From Simiduia sp. 21SJ11W-1 (GTDB lineage: Bacteria; Pseudomonadota; Gammaproteobacteria; Pseudomonadales; Cellvibrionaceae): a stretch of DNA of 64,000 nucleotides. A program made the translations under genes and the position numbers. The DNA lies in assembly GCF_024138675.1 (NCBI RefSeq), contig NZ_CP090959.1, forward strand, positions 3,646,001-3,710,000, in the 5' to 3' direction. Below, piece after piece: positions 26,164-35,167 of the stretch (positions within the stretch are counted from its first letter, which is position 1; every line of letters begins with the position of its first letter). Under the pieces are notes generated by a model. It was given only the letters and a program-made list of their open reading frames with translations. It was not told the origin of the DNA and made no database searches.

Positions 26164-26688
26164 TCAGGGGCTGACGTCTTTCAAAACCATCGGCAAGCCA
26201 GCGGCGCAAAACACCACCCGGTCACAGCATGCTGCCAATGCTTGGTGCAAAAATCCGCTCTCGTCCACGAAACGGCGGTTGATCTCCCCCATAGGCACGA
26301 TACCCAGCCCCACTTCATTGCTGATGAGGGTAATGGAGCCCGGCGCCTCGGCAAAGGCTTGCAAAAAATGCGCGCGCTCTTTAGCCCAGGTGTCCGCCAA
26401 CAGGCAGTTGCTCAACCACAGTGTTAAGCAATCTACCAAAACCGGCGCACTATTTGAATGCAAACGCTCAATTAACGCACCAAGGTGCAAGGGTTCTTCT
26501 ATACACTGCCATTGCTCGCCACGATCAACACGGTGCTTTGCAATACGTTGGGCCATTTCAGCATCCGATTCGGGCTCGCTGGCCGTGGCGATGTAAACAG
26601 GCTGCAGGCCGCGGGCCTGCGCCAATACCTGCTGCTCGCCGTAGCGGCTTTTACCCGAGCGGGCACCCCCTAAAATTAACTGCTTCAC
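26164..26688 (-). CDS. cobU: Adenosylcobinamide kinase / guanylyltransferase
   Basis: Bifunctional CobU phosphorylates and guanylylates adenosylcobinamide. The P-loop ILGGARSGKSRYGE is near the N-terminus, with VLVDCLTLWLSN and ISNEVGLGIVP further on. I prefer GTG at 26688 with GAGG upstream, giving 174 residues (E. coli CobU is similar); ATG at 26718 is the alternative. First gene of the set. I see no cobalamin riboswitch in the 180 bp upstream. The four genes are enough for nucleotide-loop assembly, i.e. corrinoid salvage, within the window. Confidence 0.93.
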   Translation of the reverse strand: MKQLILGGARSGKSRYGEQQVLAQARGLQPVYIATASEPESDAEMAQRIAKHRVDRGEQWQCIEEPLHLGALIERLHSNSAPVLVDCLTLWLSNCLLADTWAKERAHFLQAFAEAPGSITLISNEVGLGIVPMGEINRRFVDESGFLHQALAACCDRVVFCAAGLPMVLKDVSP

Positions 26689-26871
26689 GCCCACCTCACT
26701 ATACCCATATACGGCCATTGTATCGCGCTGGACCTGCAGGCAAAGAAAACCGGAAAGGCTGCACACACTGCTAGACTTAACGGGCCGCTCGCGCAATGAT
26801 TCGCGCCACTACCTGCGCCATGCGCTAATGAAGACACCGAGGCTTAGGCCCATTCATTACCAAGGAACCCT

Positions 26872-27336
26872 ATGACCGATGCCAATACACCTGCTGCCCT
26901 GCCCTCTGTTGGCTGGCGTGAGTGGGTTGCCCTGCCGGAGCTGGGCATCAACAACATTAAAGTAAAAGTGGATACCGGTGCGCGCACCTCTGCATTACAC
27001 ACCTTCGGGCTGGAGCTGTTCGAACGCGATGGCCGCGAGTGGGTACGCATGGGCGTTCACCCCATCCAGAAGAGCGATCGGGAGTGGTTTACCGAAGCAC
27101 CCATACTCGATAAGCGCATTGTGCGCGACTCAGGTGGCCACGAAGAACTGCGCCCGGTGATAGAAACTGACATCCGCCTGGGTGATTACACATTTCGCGC
27201 CGAGCTTACGCTCACCAGCCGCGACAACATGAAATTTCGCATGCTGCTCGGGCGCAAAGCTTTGGAGGGCCGCTTTCTGGTGGACTCTCAAGGCTCCTAC
27301 TTACAATCTGTCCGGCCCACGCCCGACAAACTTTGA
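26872..27336 (+). CDS. RimB-like retropepsin-type protease (ATP-dependent zinc protease family)
   Basis: 154 residues of the family often named ATP-dependent zinc protease, which has a retropepsin-like fold: [16 protein letters not shown] with the D-T-G triad, and [15 protein letters not shown] near the end. In Pseudomonas RimB acts with RimK on the glutamate tail of ribosomal protein S6. It lies 8 bp before rimK on the same strand, supporting that role here. ATG follows AAGGAA. Confidence 0.85.
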   Translation: MTDANTPAALPSVGWREWVALPELGINNIKVKVDTGARTSALHTFGLELFERDGREWVRMGVHPIQKSDREWFTEAPILDKRIVRDSGGHEELRPVIETDIRLGDYTFRAELTLTSRDNMKFRMLLGRKALEGRFLVDSQGSYLQSVRPTPDKL

Positions 27337-27344
27337 GAAACACT

Positions 27345-28250
27345 ATGAAAATTGCCATTCTTTCCCGCAACCCCAACCTCTATTCCACCCGCAGGCTTAA
27401 AGAGGCCGCAGAAAGCCGTGGCCACGAGGTAGAAATTATTGATGCCCTGCGCTGTTACATGGCCATCAATCCCTCGGATCTCGACATGCACTACAAAGGC
27501 CGGGAGCTCCTGGGCTTTGATGCCGTGATCCCCCGCATTGGTGCCTCGGTTACCTTTTACGGCACCGCCGTATTGCGCCAATTTGAAATGATGGGTGTCT
27601 ACCCGCTGAATGAATCGGTTGCCATTTCGCGCTCGCGCGACAAGCTGCGCTCTATGCAACTGCTGGCGCGCAAAAATATTGGCCTGCCCACCACAGGCTT
27701 TGCCAACCAAACCCGCTACATTCCCGATTTGATCGACATGGTCGGCGGCGCGCCACTGGTCATTAAATTGTTGGAAGGCACCCAGGGCATTGGCGTGGTG
27801 TTGGCCGAAAACCGCAAAGCGGCAGAAAGTATTCTTGAGGCCTTCATGGGCCTGGGCGCCAACATCATGGTGCAGAAATTTGTGAAGGAAGCCGGCGGCG
27901 CCGACATCCGCTGTTTTGTAGTGGGCGACAAAGTTGTAGGCGCCATGAAGCGCCAGGGCAAAGAAGGCGAGTTTCGCTCCAATCTGCACCGGGGCGGCAC
28001 CGCAACACTTGCGAAAATTACCCCCCAAGAGCGCGAAACCGCTGTGCGCGCGGCCCGCACCATGGGCCTGAATGTGGCCGGTGTAGACCTGCTGCGCTCA
28101 TCCAGCGGGCCAGTGGTGATGGAAGTGAATTCCTCACCGGGCCTTGAAGGTGTGGAAGCCGCCACCGGCAAAGACATAGCCGGCGCCATAATCGATTGGA
28201 TGGAAAAAAACGCCAAGCTCAACGCCTCGAAAACCAAGGGCAAAGGCTAG
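27345..28250 (+). CDS. rimK: Ribosomal protein S6--L-glutamate ligase (ATP-grasp)
   Basis: RimK adds glutamates to the C-terminus of ribosomal protein S6 and can make poly-alpha-glutamate. 301 residues, the same as the E. coli enzyme: N-domain [18 protein letters not shown] and [13 protein letters not shown]-grasp motifs [25 protein letters not shown], and the metal site [15 protein letters not shown] at 27345 is preferred to an in-frame TTG at 27333. Flanked by a RimB-like protease and an amidohydrolase-like gene, 4 bp spacing. Confidence 0.96.
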   Translation: MKIAILSRNPNLYSTRRLKEAAESRGHEVEIIDALRCYMAINPSDLDMHYKGRELLGFDAVIPRIGASVTFYGTAVLRQFEMMGVYPLNESVAISRSRDKLRSMQLLARKNIGLPTTGFANQTRYIPDLIDMVGGAPLVIKLLEGTQGIGVVLAENRKAAESILEAFMGLGANIMVQKFVKEAGGADIRCFVVGDKVVGAMKRQGKEGEFRSNLHRGGTATLAKITPQERETAVRAARTMGLNVAGVDLLRSSSGPVVMEVNSSPGLEGVEAATGKDIAGAIIDWMEKNAKLNASKTKGKG

Positions 28251-28254
28251 CGGT

Positions 28255-29334
28255 ATGAGCAAAACTTCAAGCAGGCGTGCAGCCTTTGACATACTGGGCG
28301 AGCAGGTGGCGCCCGGCACGCGCGCCATGCTGCAAATGGATATTGGCAAGCTCTACACCAACACCCCGCTCAGCATTGGCGTGGAAGTGATTCACGGCAA
28401 GCATGATGGGCCGGTGCTATTGGTTACCGCCGCCATTCATGGCGATGAACTCAACGGCATTGAAGTGTGCCGCCGCCTGGCCAAGCTGCCGGCGCTGGAT
28501 CGATTACACGGCACCCTTGTATTAGTGCCGATTGTCAACGCCTTCGGTTTTATTCAACAAATCCGCTACCTGCCAGACAGGCGCGATTTGAATCGCTGTT
28601 TTCCCGGCAGCGAGAAGGGCTCGCTAGGCTCGCGCATTGCCTACCTTATTCGCAAGGAACTGCTGGAAAAATGTACTCACGTGGTAGACCTGCACACAGG
28701 CGCCATTCACCGCTCCAACCTGCCACAAATTCGCGCCAACCTTGAAGATGACGCCAATGTTGCCATGGCCCAGGCCTTCGGCGCGCCGGTGGTGATGCAC
28801 TCCAATGTGCTAGACGGCTCCTTTCGCGAAGCCGCCGATAAACTCGGCAAGCCCTTTATATTGTATGAAGCGGGCCAGGCGCTGCGCTTTGATGAGCCCT
28901 CAATTAACGGTGGCGTAAAGGGCGTGCTGGGCGTTATGGATCACCTGGGCATGCTTAAATCGCGCCGGCGCTCAAAAAAATCCATCGAGCCCATTGTTGC
29001 AAGCTCAAGCCAGTGGGTGCGCGCAGCCCACGATGGCATGATGGTAGCCAAAACCGAGCTGGGCGAACGGGTTAAGAAAGACGACCTGCTCGCATTAATT
29101 GTTGACCCTTACGGTGAAATGGAGCTGGAAGTGCGCACGCCGGTGAACGGCATAGTGATCGGCCGCAATAACATTCCCGTAGTGAACGAAGGCGAAGCAC
29201 TGTTTCACGTGGCAAAATTTGATACCGTGCGCGAAGCTGCCAAAACCGTAGAACAATTTCACGAACACATGGAAGATTTGAACGACCCCGATTTGCGCCA
29301 CACCGACCCCTGGGGAGAGCGCTATGACAGTTAG
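28255..29334 (+). CDS. Succinylglutamate desuccinylase/aspartoacylase-like zinc hydrolase
   Basis: 359 residues of the M14-like AstE/AspA family. Zinc-site motifs: AAIHGDELNGIEVCRRL (His and Glu) and HVVDLHTGAIHR (His), with RDLNRCFPG between. The C-terminal third is a barrel-like extension (MELEVRTPVNGIVIGRNNIPVV). It is 4 bp after rimK; relatives are widely found next to rimK. Since RimK makes a glutamate peptide, removal or trimming of glutamyl groups is a reasonable but unproven role. It overlaps the next gene by 11 bp. Confidence 0.85.
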   Translation: MSKTSSRRAAFDILGEQVAPGTRAMLQMDIGKLYTNTPLSIGVEVIHGKHDGPVLLVTAAIHGDELNGIEVCRRLAKLPALDRLHGTLVLVPIVNAFGFIQQIRYLPDRRDLNRCFPGSEKGSLGSRIAYLIRKELLEKCTHVVDLHTGAIHRSNLPQIRANLEDDANVAMAQAFGAPVVMHSNVLDGSFREAADKLGKPFILYEAGQALRFDEPSINGGVKGVLGVMDHLGMLKSRRRSKKSIEPIVASSSQWVRAAHDGMMVAKTELGERVKKDDLLALIVDPYGEMELEVRTPVNGIVIGRNNIPVVNEGEALFHVAKFDTVREAAKTVEQFHEHMEDLNDPDLRHTDPWGERYDS

Positions 29335-30292
29335 AGCCATGCTCTTTGATGAGCGCGGCACACTCATCAAAACCGGCGGCCTTGAGCTGGTGAGCCAGTA
29401 CCATGCCCAAGAGCAATTTCTCTGGCTGGATATCAGCGGTGCACCGGCAGATATCGAGCGCCAGGCCCTGGAGGGGTTTGATTTAAACCCGCTGGCATTG
29501 CGCGATGCCCAACGCACACGCCACCCGCCGAAATATGAAGCCTTTAGCGACCATGTTTTCCTGCTGCTGCACGAGCTGCAGCAAAAGGGTGATTGCGAAT
29601 CCATGGATCGACACCAACTGGCGCTCTTTGCCAGCAATACTCACGTGATTACCCGTCACGACCTGCCTTCGGTCGCAGTAGATTTACACTGGGCGCAATT
29701 ACACGCCAATCAACAATTGCCCCAGGGCGGCATGGGCCAGCTTTGCTACCAGCTCATGCGCGCGGTGGTAGACCGCTTCTTGCCATTAATGTTTGAAGTA
29801 GAACACCGCTTAAGCGAAATCGAAGACGAAATATTTTCTACCAATTCAGACGACCTATTGGGTGAACTGATTAACTACGGCGCACAACTAAAAAAGGCGC
29901 GACGCTCGTTTGTTTACCAAAAAGAGTTGGTAGATGAAATATTTACCAGCCATAAACACCAGCTACTGGCCTTTGATGAACATGAGCTTACCGACCTGTT
30001 CGAACATTTCGAGCGGCTGGCCAGCCTTTCAAACCTTTACCAGGAACTTACCGCTGATTTAATCAACGGTTTTATCTCCATAAGCGCCCACCGCGCCAAC
30101 CACATCATGAAATTGCTCACCATCGTCACAGCCATATTTTTGCCGCTCACGCTGATTGCCGGCATTTACGGTATGAACTTTGAACATATGCCGGAATTGA
30201 AATGGCACTACGGCTACTTTTTCGTGCTGGGCTTTATGGCCGCCTTTGTGGCTTTTGGTGTGATATTTGTCCGCAAGCGAGGCTGGCTCTAA
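29324..30292 (+). CDS. CorA/ZntB-type divalent-cation transporter
   Basis: 322 residues with a large acidic cytoplasmic N-domain, long helix (FEHFERLASLSNLYQELTADLINGFISISAHRAN), and two C-terminal helices carrying the family signature YGMNFEHMP at about residue 282. It ends with the basic tail VRKRGWL. Without a GMN-flanking MPEL context test I cannot tell Mg (CorA) from Zn (ZntB); the N-domain start and MPEL/W sequence look ZntB-like. It overlaps the hydrolase gene and is 3 bp before the MscS gene. Confidence 0.88.
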   Translation: MTVRAMLFDERGTLIKTGGLELVSQYHAQEQFLWLDISGAPADIERQALEGFDLNPLALRDAQRTRHPPKYEAFSDHVFLLLHELQQKGDCESMDRHQLALFASNTHVITRHDLPSVAVDLHWAQLHANQQLPQGGMGQLCYQLMRAVVDRFLPLMFEVEHRLSEIEDEIFSTNSDDLLGELINYGAQLKKARRSFVYQKELVDEIFTSHKHQLLAFDEHELTDLFEHFERLASLSNLYQELTADLINGFISISAHRANHIMKLLTIVTAIFLPLTLIAGIYGMNFEHMPELKWHYGYFFVLGFMAAFVAFGVIFVRKRGWL

Positions 30293-30295
30293 ACC

Positions 30296-31180
30296 ATGCA
30301 AGACATCTTAAGTTTCGCATTAATTGATTACGAAGGTTACCGCCTGACGGTATTCGGCCTGCTGAAAATGCTGGCGGTGCTTATTGGCGGAGTGATTGTT
30401 TCGAGTATTGTGCAGCGCTCCATCATGCGCCTGGCCCAACTCAAGCGCACCTTCGATGCGCGCGCGGCCTATTCGTTCTCGCGCATTGTGCACTACGCAA
30501 TCATGACGCTGGCCATTATTTTTTCACTCTCGGTGGCCGGTTTCGACTTTACCAAGCTCGCCATTATTGCCGGCGCACTCTCTGTGGGCATTGGCTTTGG
30601 TTTGCAAGGCATCGCCAATAATTTTATTTCCGGCATCATCATGTTGTTTGAGCGCAACATTAACGCCGGCGATGTAGTGGAACTGCAATCAGGCACCTTT
30701 GGCACCATAAAAGAGATCAACGTGCGCTCTACGCTCATCAACACGCCAGACAACATGGACGTGCTGGTGCCGAACTCTGAATTTTTATCAGGCCAGGTCA
30801 CCAACTGGACGCTGCGCGAAGGTGTGGTGCGTTTTCGCATTCCCTTCGGTGTGGCCTACGGTACCGATAAAGACAAAATGCGCGATATCGTATTGAACGC
30901 CGCCAACGCCCTACCCACCACAGTGAACGAAGTACCCAGGTATGAAACCCGTGTTTTTATGACGGGCTTTGGCGATTCAAGCCTGGATTTCGTACTGGCG
31001 GTGTGGGTTTCAGACGACGCCGCCAAACGCCCTACCACCACAAAATCAGATTACCTCTGGACGCTCGAAAGCGCACTCAAACGCAATGGCTTTGAAATTC
31101 CCTTTCCGCAGCGTGATTTGCACCTGCGCTCGGATTTTCGCACCCAAGATAAAAGCGGCACATTGGAAACCGGGGAATAA
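30296..31180 (+). CDS. MscS-family mechanosensitive channel
   Basis: 294 residues: three membrane helices, the pore helix AIIAGALSVGIGFGLQGIANNFISGIIMLFE (glycine/alanine-rich TM3), then the beta-domain NAGDVVEL...GTIKEINVRSTLINTPDN and the alpha/beta C-domain. This is close to E. coli MscS in length. The channel opens on hypo-osmotic shock. It is the last gene of the rimK run and is followed by a hairpin. Confidence 0.93.
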   Translation: MQDILSFALIDYEGYRLTVFGLLKMLAVLIGGVIVSSIVQRSIMRLAQLKRTFDARAAYSFSRIVHYAIMTLAIIFSLSVAGFDFTKLAIIAGALSVGIGFGLQGIANNFISGIIMLFERNINAGDVVELQSGTFGTIKEINVRSTLINTPDNMDVLVPNSEFLSGQVTNWTLREGVVRFRIPFGVAYGTDKDKMRDIVLNAANALPTTVNEVPRYETRVFMTGFGDSSLDFVLAVWVSDDAAKRPTTTKSDYLWTLESALKRNGFEIPFPQRDLHLRSDFRTQDKSGTLETGE

Positions 31181-31199
31181 GGCCGGCGAGCGCTAAAAT

Positions 31200-31223
31200 G
31201 TGGGCACATCTTGCTGTGCCCGC
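31200..31223. terminator. Hairpin between convergent mscS-like and methyltransferase-like genes
   Basis: GTGGGCACA-TCTTGC-TGTGCCCGC, nine pairs including one G-T, directly before the stop codon of the minus-strand gene. No T-run. Confidence 0.5.
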
Positions 31224-31949
31224 CTAGCCAGAGCGCCTGCAAACATACACGCTGTTAATGGCATCTACCTGCTGAAACGGATTATAAAAGCTCACCAGGT
31301 GCGCGCTTACCTCACTGAATACCTCGCCCAATAGTGCGCTAAACTTTTCATCGGGCGCATTTTGCGACCACATGGCAAACACACCGCCCGGTGCCAGCTG
31401 GCCTGCCATGCGTGAAAGATTTTCCACGCTATAGAACTCGGCATTTTGTGCGTTTAAAAATTCGCTTGGCGAGTGATCAATGTCCAATAATATTGCATCG
31501 AACTGACGCCCCGGCGTGGCCGGGTCGAAGCCCTTGGCCGGATTCATCGCCAAGTCAAAAAAATTACCCAATACAAAGCGTGCACGGGCATCGGCATTCA
31601 ACACTTTGCCTAGCGGCACCAGCTCCTGCTCGTGCCAATGAATTACCGTGGCCAGTGCATCAACCACCAACAGCTCGCTCACACGGGTATGGGCCAGCGC
31701 CGCCACAGCCGTATAACCCAGGCCGAGCCCGCCCACCACCACACGGGCATCATCGCGCGCAAGCGCCGCCAGCCCCAAATGTGCCAGCTGCTCTTCGGCC
31801 TCTACAAACATGCTGGACATCAAAAATTCTTCGCCAAGCTTCACCTCCCAAATGGGCTCTGGGCCCAGCACGGGAATAACCCGCTTGCGTAGCGATATTT
31901 CACCCAAGGGGGAAGGCTGACTGTCGATTTCTTCAAAGAGTGGCGGCAT
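31224..31949 (-). CDS. Spermidine-synthase-like SAM-dependent methyltransferase-fold protein
   Basis: 241 residues of the spermidine synthase-like Rossmann fold: RVVVGGLGLGYTAVAAL (nucleotide loop), LLVVDALATVIHWHEQEL, FDAILLDIDHSPSEFL and LAPGGVFAMWSQ. The substrate and whether it transfers aminopropyl or methyl groups are unknown; the N-terminal spermidine synthase tetramer domain is reduced. Divergent from the BLUF gene. Confidence 0.75.
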   Translation of the reverse strand: MPPLFEEIDSQPSPLGEISLRKRVIPVLGPEPIWEVKLGEEFLMSSMFVEAEEQLAHLGLAALARDDARVVVGGLGLGYTAVAALAHTRVSELLVVDALATVIHWHEQELVPLGKVLNADARARFVLGNFFDLAMNPAKGFDPATPGRQFDAILLDIDHSPSEFLNAQNAEFYSVENLSRMAGQLAPGGVFAMWSQNAPDEKFSALLGEVFSEVSAHLVSFYNPFQQVDAINSVYVCRRSG

Positions 31950-32020
31950 AAGGCGTCTCGATAGTGGTCACTTGGCTGAACCGGCACCAATACAAGCTGC
32001 CAGAATATGAAAAATTCCTA

Positions 32021-32039
32021 TTATGCATTAATTGCATAA
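32021..32039. promoter_or_regulatory. Palindrome upstream of the BLUF gene
   Basis: Perfect inverted repeat TTATGCA-TTAAT-TGCATAA in the AT-rich part of the divergent promoter region. Possible regulator site; no matching regulator is known. Confidence 0.4.
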
Positions 32040-32056
32040 AAAATATTGGCGCTGCA

Positions 32057-32104
32057 GGCAAAATGCCCGGGCTTGAAATAGCGGCTTTGCCCGCTATAGT
32101 TTTT
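32057..32104 (+). promoter_or_regulatory. Attenuator-like leader of the BLUF gene
   Basis: Hairpin ATAGCGG-CTTTGC-CCGCTAT at 32078-32097 is followed by AG and five T, the form of an intrinsic terminator, and ends only about 20 bp before the BLUF ATG. An upstream GGCAAA (32057-32062) can pair with TTTGCC (32086-32091), which would break the terminator stem. No plus-strand gene precedes it, so it is not the terminator of an upstream gene. Confidence 0.45.
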
Positions 32105-32125
32105 ATCTCGCCTATGGAGTTCACC

Positions 32126-32548
32126 ATGTTACTGACTCGCCTTGTGTATACCAGCACTATATCCAGTGCCTTTACCAGTGATGATCTGGAAAAAATCCTT
32201 GAAATATCACGCAAAAATAATCCAAAAAAAGGCATTACCGGCATGCTGTTTTTTAACCAGAAATATTTTTTGCAGTGCCTGGAAGGATCACGCCAGGAGG
32301 TGAACGCCACCTACCATAAGCTCGCCAAAGATGCCCGCCACACGAACATCATCATACTGGATTACAAGGAGGTGGATTTTCGTGAATTCAGCGCTTGGTC
32401 TATGGGCTATCTGCCGGAATCCAGCTTAACGGCCCCCATCATTTTGAAGTACTCGGGCTTAAATGCCTTTAATCCCTACGAAATGTCTGGCGAAAGTGCC
32501 CACAAAATGATGCTTGAATTACATGGCAACGCCAACCAAAGCACTTAA
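32126..32548 (+). CDS. Stand-alone BLUF blue-light photoreceptor (PixD-like)
   Basis: 140 residues: one BLUF domain with short C-terminal helices. BLUF proteins bind FAD and switch hydrogen bonding in blue light. With ATG 32126 (GGAG 6 bases upstream) the key residues fall at the same numbers as in Synechocystis Slr1694/PixD: Tyr8 (LVYTS), Asn32 (SRKNNP), Gln50 (YFLQCLEG), Trp91 and Met93 (FSAWSMGYL). There is no output domain, so it must act through a partner. It is the closest plus-strand gene before a cheA-cheW-receptor unit, 473 bp away, which suggests but does not prove a phototaxis role. Confidence 0.92.
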   Translation: MLLTRLVYTSTISSAFTSDDLEKILEISRKNNPKKGITGMLFFNQKYFLQCLEGSRQEVNATYHKLAKDARHTNIIILDYKEVDFREFSAWSMGYLPESSLTAPIILKYSGLNAFNPYEMSGESAHKMMLELHGNANQST

Positions 32549-33021
32549 CCCGGCTGCCTATACCCTGCAGGCGATACAAGCTGCTTGAATAGGCCTGATT
32601 CTGGGGAAGCCTAAAATTTTCTTATATTAATTTACTGTAAGAACTCCCTAGTTATTACCGCGCCCACGGTAACTGCCCGCAATCAGCCTTTAATTTATCG
32701 CAGTTTAACGATGTTAAGCCTGCCTAAAATGATTGACACGCCAATCTACGGCGTACCTGCATCAAAATTACGCCATCTTGCCCAAACTGCAGCCTATTGC
32801 GAAATAAGTTTCTAAAGCTACGCTTAGTTTTGCCGAAAACCTGAAGCGCAATTGTGCATCACCGCTTGCATAAAATTATTGTAGAAGTTGCTGTCATATC
32901 ACCTAGCAGTGCGGGAACTATCCATTCCATAACCAGATTATCGGGCCGCACCGGTATTTTGCACTAGCGCCAGTTGACTCGCGGGTTTGCCAAGGTCGGG
33001 CAGGGAAACAGGAGCTTTTGT
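32549..33021. other. 473-bp intergenic region before cheA
   Basis: Just after the BLUF gene is a weak stem TAGGC...GCCTA followed by AAAATTTTC, a possible terminator. The stretch 32640-32800 is AT-rich with no clear site. The sigma-28-like promoter at 32813-32839 is the main recognisable element, leaving a leader of roughly 170 bases before cheA. Confidence 0.6.
32813..32839 (+). promoter_or_regulatory. Sigma-28 (FliA) type promoter for cheA-cheW-mcp
   Basis: TAAAGCTA, 11 bases, GCCGAAAA. The consensus is TAAAGTTT-N11-GCCGATAA, so 13 of 16 bases match with exact spacing. Position about 180 bp before the cheA start fits a flagellar class III operon. Confidence 0.65.
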
Positions 33022-35166
33022 GTGTCTATCGATTTAAAACAATTTCACCAAACCTTCTTTGAGGAAAGCCTTGAAGGGTTAGATGTGATGGAGCAGTCGC
33101 TGCTCCAGGTACAAAACGAAGACGGCGACAACCCAGAGCTCATTAATACCATCTTCCGCGCAGCCCACTCCATTAAAGGTGGCAGCGGCACCTTTGGTTT
33201 TGCCGACATCGCAGAATTCACCCACCTGCTGGAAACCCTGCTCGATGAAGCCCGCGATGGCAAGCGCACCCTCGATACCGAGGCCATCGACCTGTTGCTG
33301 AAATCCACCGATTGCCTGCGCGCCATGGTGGCGGGCCACATGGCCGATGCGCCCGCTGCGGCCAACATCACCGATGAACTTGCGGCAGGTTTTAAAAAGC
33401 TTCTGGCACAAGCACCCGGCGCTGCAGGCGCGCCGCAAGCGGCCCCCACGCCATCGAGCACACCATCGGAATCCAGCAGCACCCGGGTTTGGAATATCAG
33501 TTTCATTCCCAACCGCGACATATTATTGAGCGGCAACGAGCCGGCACGGATTTTTCGCGAGCTGGCCGAACTGGGCGAATGCCTGGCGCTGGCCGATGAA
33601 TCACAACTGCCCGAGCTGAACCTGCTCACCCCCGATGAATGTTTTTTACAATGGCAACTGTGGCTGCGTACAGCCGCGGCCGAGGCCGATATTCGCGAAG
33701 TGTTTGAGTGGGTAATAGACGATTGCACACTCACTGTCCGCCAGGCAGCCGATGCCGAGTGGCCGGGCGAAGACGCACAGGCCGACACGCCCGTTAGAGC
33801 CCAAAATAATTCAGAGCAATCGGCAGTGAGCGAAGTCACTGCGCCCGCGCAAGCTGCAACCGCTCAGGCGACAGACGCGCAAGCTAAAGCCACAAGCCCT
33901 GCCGCGAGCCCGCCTCAAGGCCCTAAGAAAGCCGCGCCAGCCGCAGAACCCGCCCAGGCGGTAGCCAGCCCCCAGTCGTCGTCTATTCGGGTGGGCATCG
34001 ATAAGGTAGACAGCCTTATTAACCTTGTGGGGGAGCTTGTGATTACCCAATCCATGCTCTCGGAATTGGGTAACGATTTCACCATGGATCGCGTAGACAG
34101 GCTCAACAACGGGCTTGAGCAGTTGATGCAAAACACCCGCGAGCTGCAAGAGAGCGTAATGCGCATTCGCATGCTGCCCATCAGCTTTGCCTTTAACCGC
34201 TTCCCGCGCATGATTCGCGATTTAAGCCAGAAAACCGGCAAGCAGGTAGAGCTGAAACTCAGCGGCGAGCAAACGGAACTGGATAAAACCGTGATGGAAC
34301 AAATCAGCGATCCGTTGGTGCACCTGGTGCGCAACGCCGTGGATCACGGGCTGGAACCGCCGGCTGAGCGCGAACAGGCGGGCAAAGCCGCCACCGGCAA
34401 CCTGCACCTGAACGCCTTTCATCAGGGTGGCAACATTGTCATTGAAATTTCCGATGACGGGCGCGGCATCAACGGCGAGCGGGTGCTGCAAAAAGCCATC
34501 GAAAAAGGCCTGGTGCCCGAGGGCACAGAGCTTAGCCAGCAACAGATTTTTGATTTGATATTCGAGCCCGGCTTTTCCACCGCAGCCACCGTGAGCGACA
34601 TCTCCGGGCGCGGCGTGGGCATGGATGTGGTTAAACGCAACATCAAATCCTTAGGCGGGCGCATTGAGGTGATCTCGGCCCAAGGCAAGGGCTCCACCTT
34701 CCGCGTGCACCTGCCCTTAACCCTTGCCATTCTCGATGGCCAGCTGGTGCGCGTGGGTGGCGAAACCTACGTCATCCCCCTGGTGACCATTGTGGAATCG
34801 CTGCAAATGCAGCCCGACTCCATCAACTATGTGTCGGGCAATATCCCTATGTATCGCCTGCGCGAAGACAACGTACCGCTGGTGGCCATGAACCAGCTGT
34901 TCGATGTAGAGACAGACCCCACCGCGGTAGATAACCAATTGCTTGTGGTGGTAGAAGCCGACGGTCAAAAACTGGGCCTGCGCATCGACGACTTACTGGC
35001 CCAACAGCAGGTGGTGATCAAGAGCCTGGAAAGCAACTACAAGCGCATTGAAGGTGTATCCGGCGCCACCATTTTAGGCGATGGCTCAGTGGCGCTGATA
35101 TTGGATGTCACCGGCATTATGAACCTGGCGCTCAGCCAGCGCGGCAGCAACCCGAGGGCCGCGTAA
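33022..35166 (+). CDS. cheA: Chemotaxis histidine kinase CheA
   Basis: 714 residues. Hpt domain with phospho-acceptor His49 (AAHSIKGGSGTFGF); a variable region about 160-260 that may bind response regulators; Ala/Pro-rich linker; dimerisation helices from about 325 (VDSLINLVGELVITQSML); ATPase domain with HLVRNAVDHGLE, DDGRGI and GRGVGMDVVKRN; CheW-like regulatory domain at the end. GTG at 33022 has GGAG 7 bases upstream and gives the usual CheA start (SIDLKQFHQTFFEES); an upstream ATG at 32974 lacks support. Followed directly by cheW (2 bp). Confidence 0.97.
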   Translation: MSIDLKQFHQTFFEESLEGLDVMEQSLLQVQNEDGDNPELINTIFRAAHSIKGGSGTFGFADIAEFTHLLETLLDEARDGKRTLDTEAIDLLLKSTDCLRAMVAGHMADAPAAANITDELAAGFKKLLAQAPGAAGAPQAAPTPSSTPSESSSTRVWNISFIPNRDILLSGNEPARIFRELAELGECLALADESQLPELNLLTPDECFLQWQLWLRTAAAEADIREVFEWVIDDCTLTVRQAADAEWPGEDAQADTPVRAQNNSEQSAVSEVTAPAQAATAQATDAQAKATSPAASPPQGPKKAAPAAEPAQAVASPQSSSIRVGIDKVDSLINLVGELVITQSMLSELGNDFTMDRVDRLNNGLEQLMQNTRELQESVMRIRMLPISFAFNRFPRMIRDLSQKTGKQVELKLSGEQTELDKTVMEQISDPLVHLVRNAVDHGLEPPAEREQAGKAATGNLHLNAFHQGGNIVIEISDDGRGINGERVLQKAIEKGLVPEGTELSQQQIFDLIFEPGFSTAATVSDISGRGVGMDVVKRNIKSLGGRIEVISAQGKGSTFRVHLPLTLAILDGQLVRVGGETYVIPLVTIVESLQMQPDSINYVSGNIPMYRLREDNVPLVAMNQLFDVETDPTAVDNQLLVVVEADGQKLGLRIDDLLAQQQVVIKSLESNYKRIEGVSGATILGDGSVALILDVTGIMNLALSQRGSNPRAA

Positions 35167-35167
35167 C

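Noticed and set aside
27297-28028. 243-codon minus frame opposite rimK
   Set aside because: Opposes a certain gene, and no recognisable domain or start signal.
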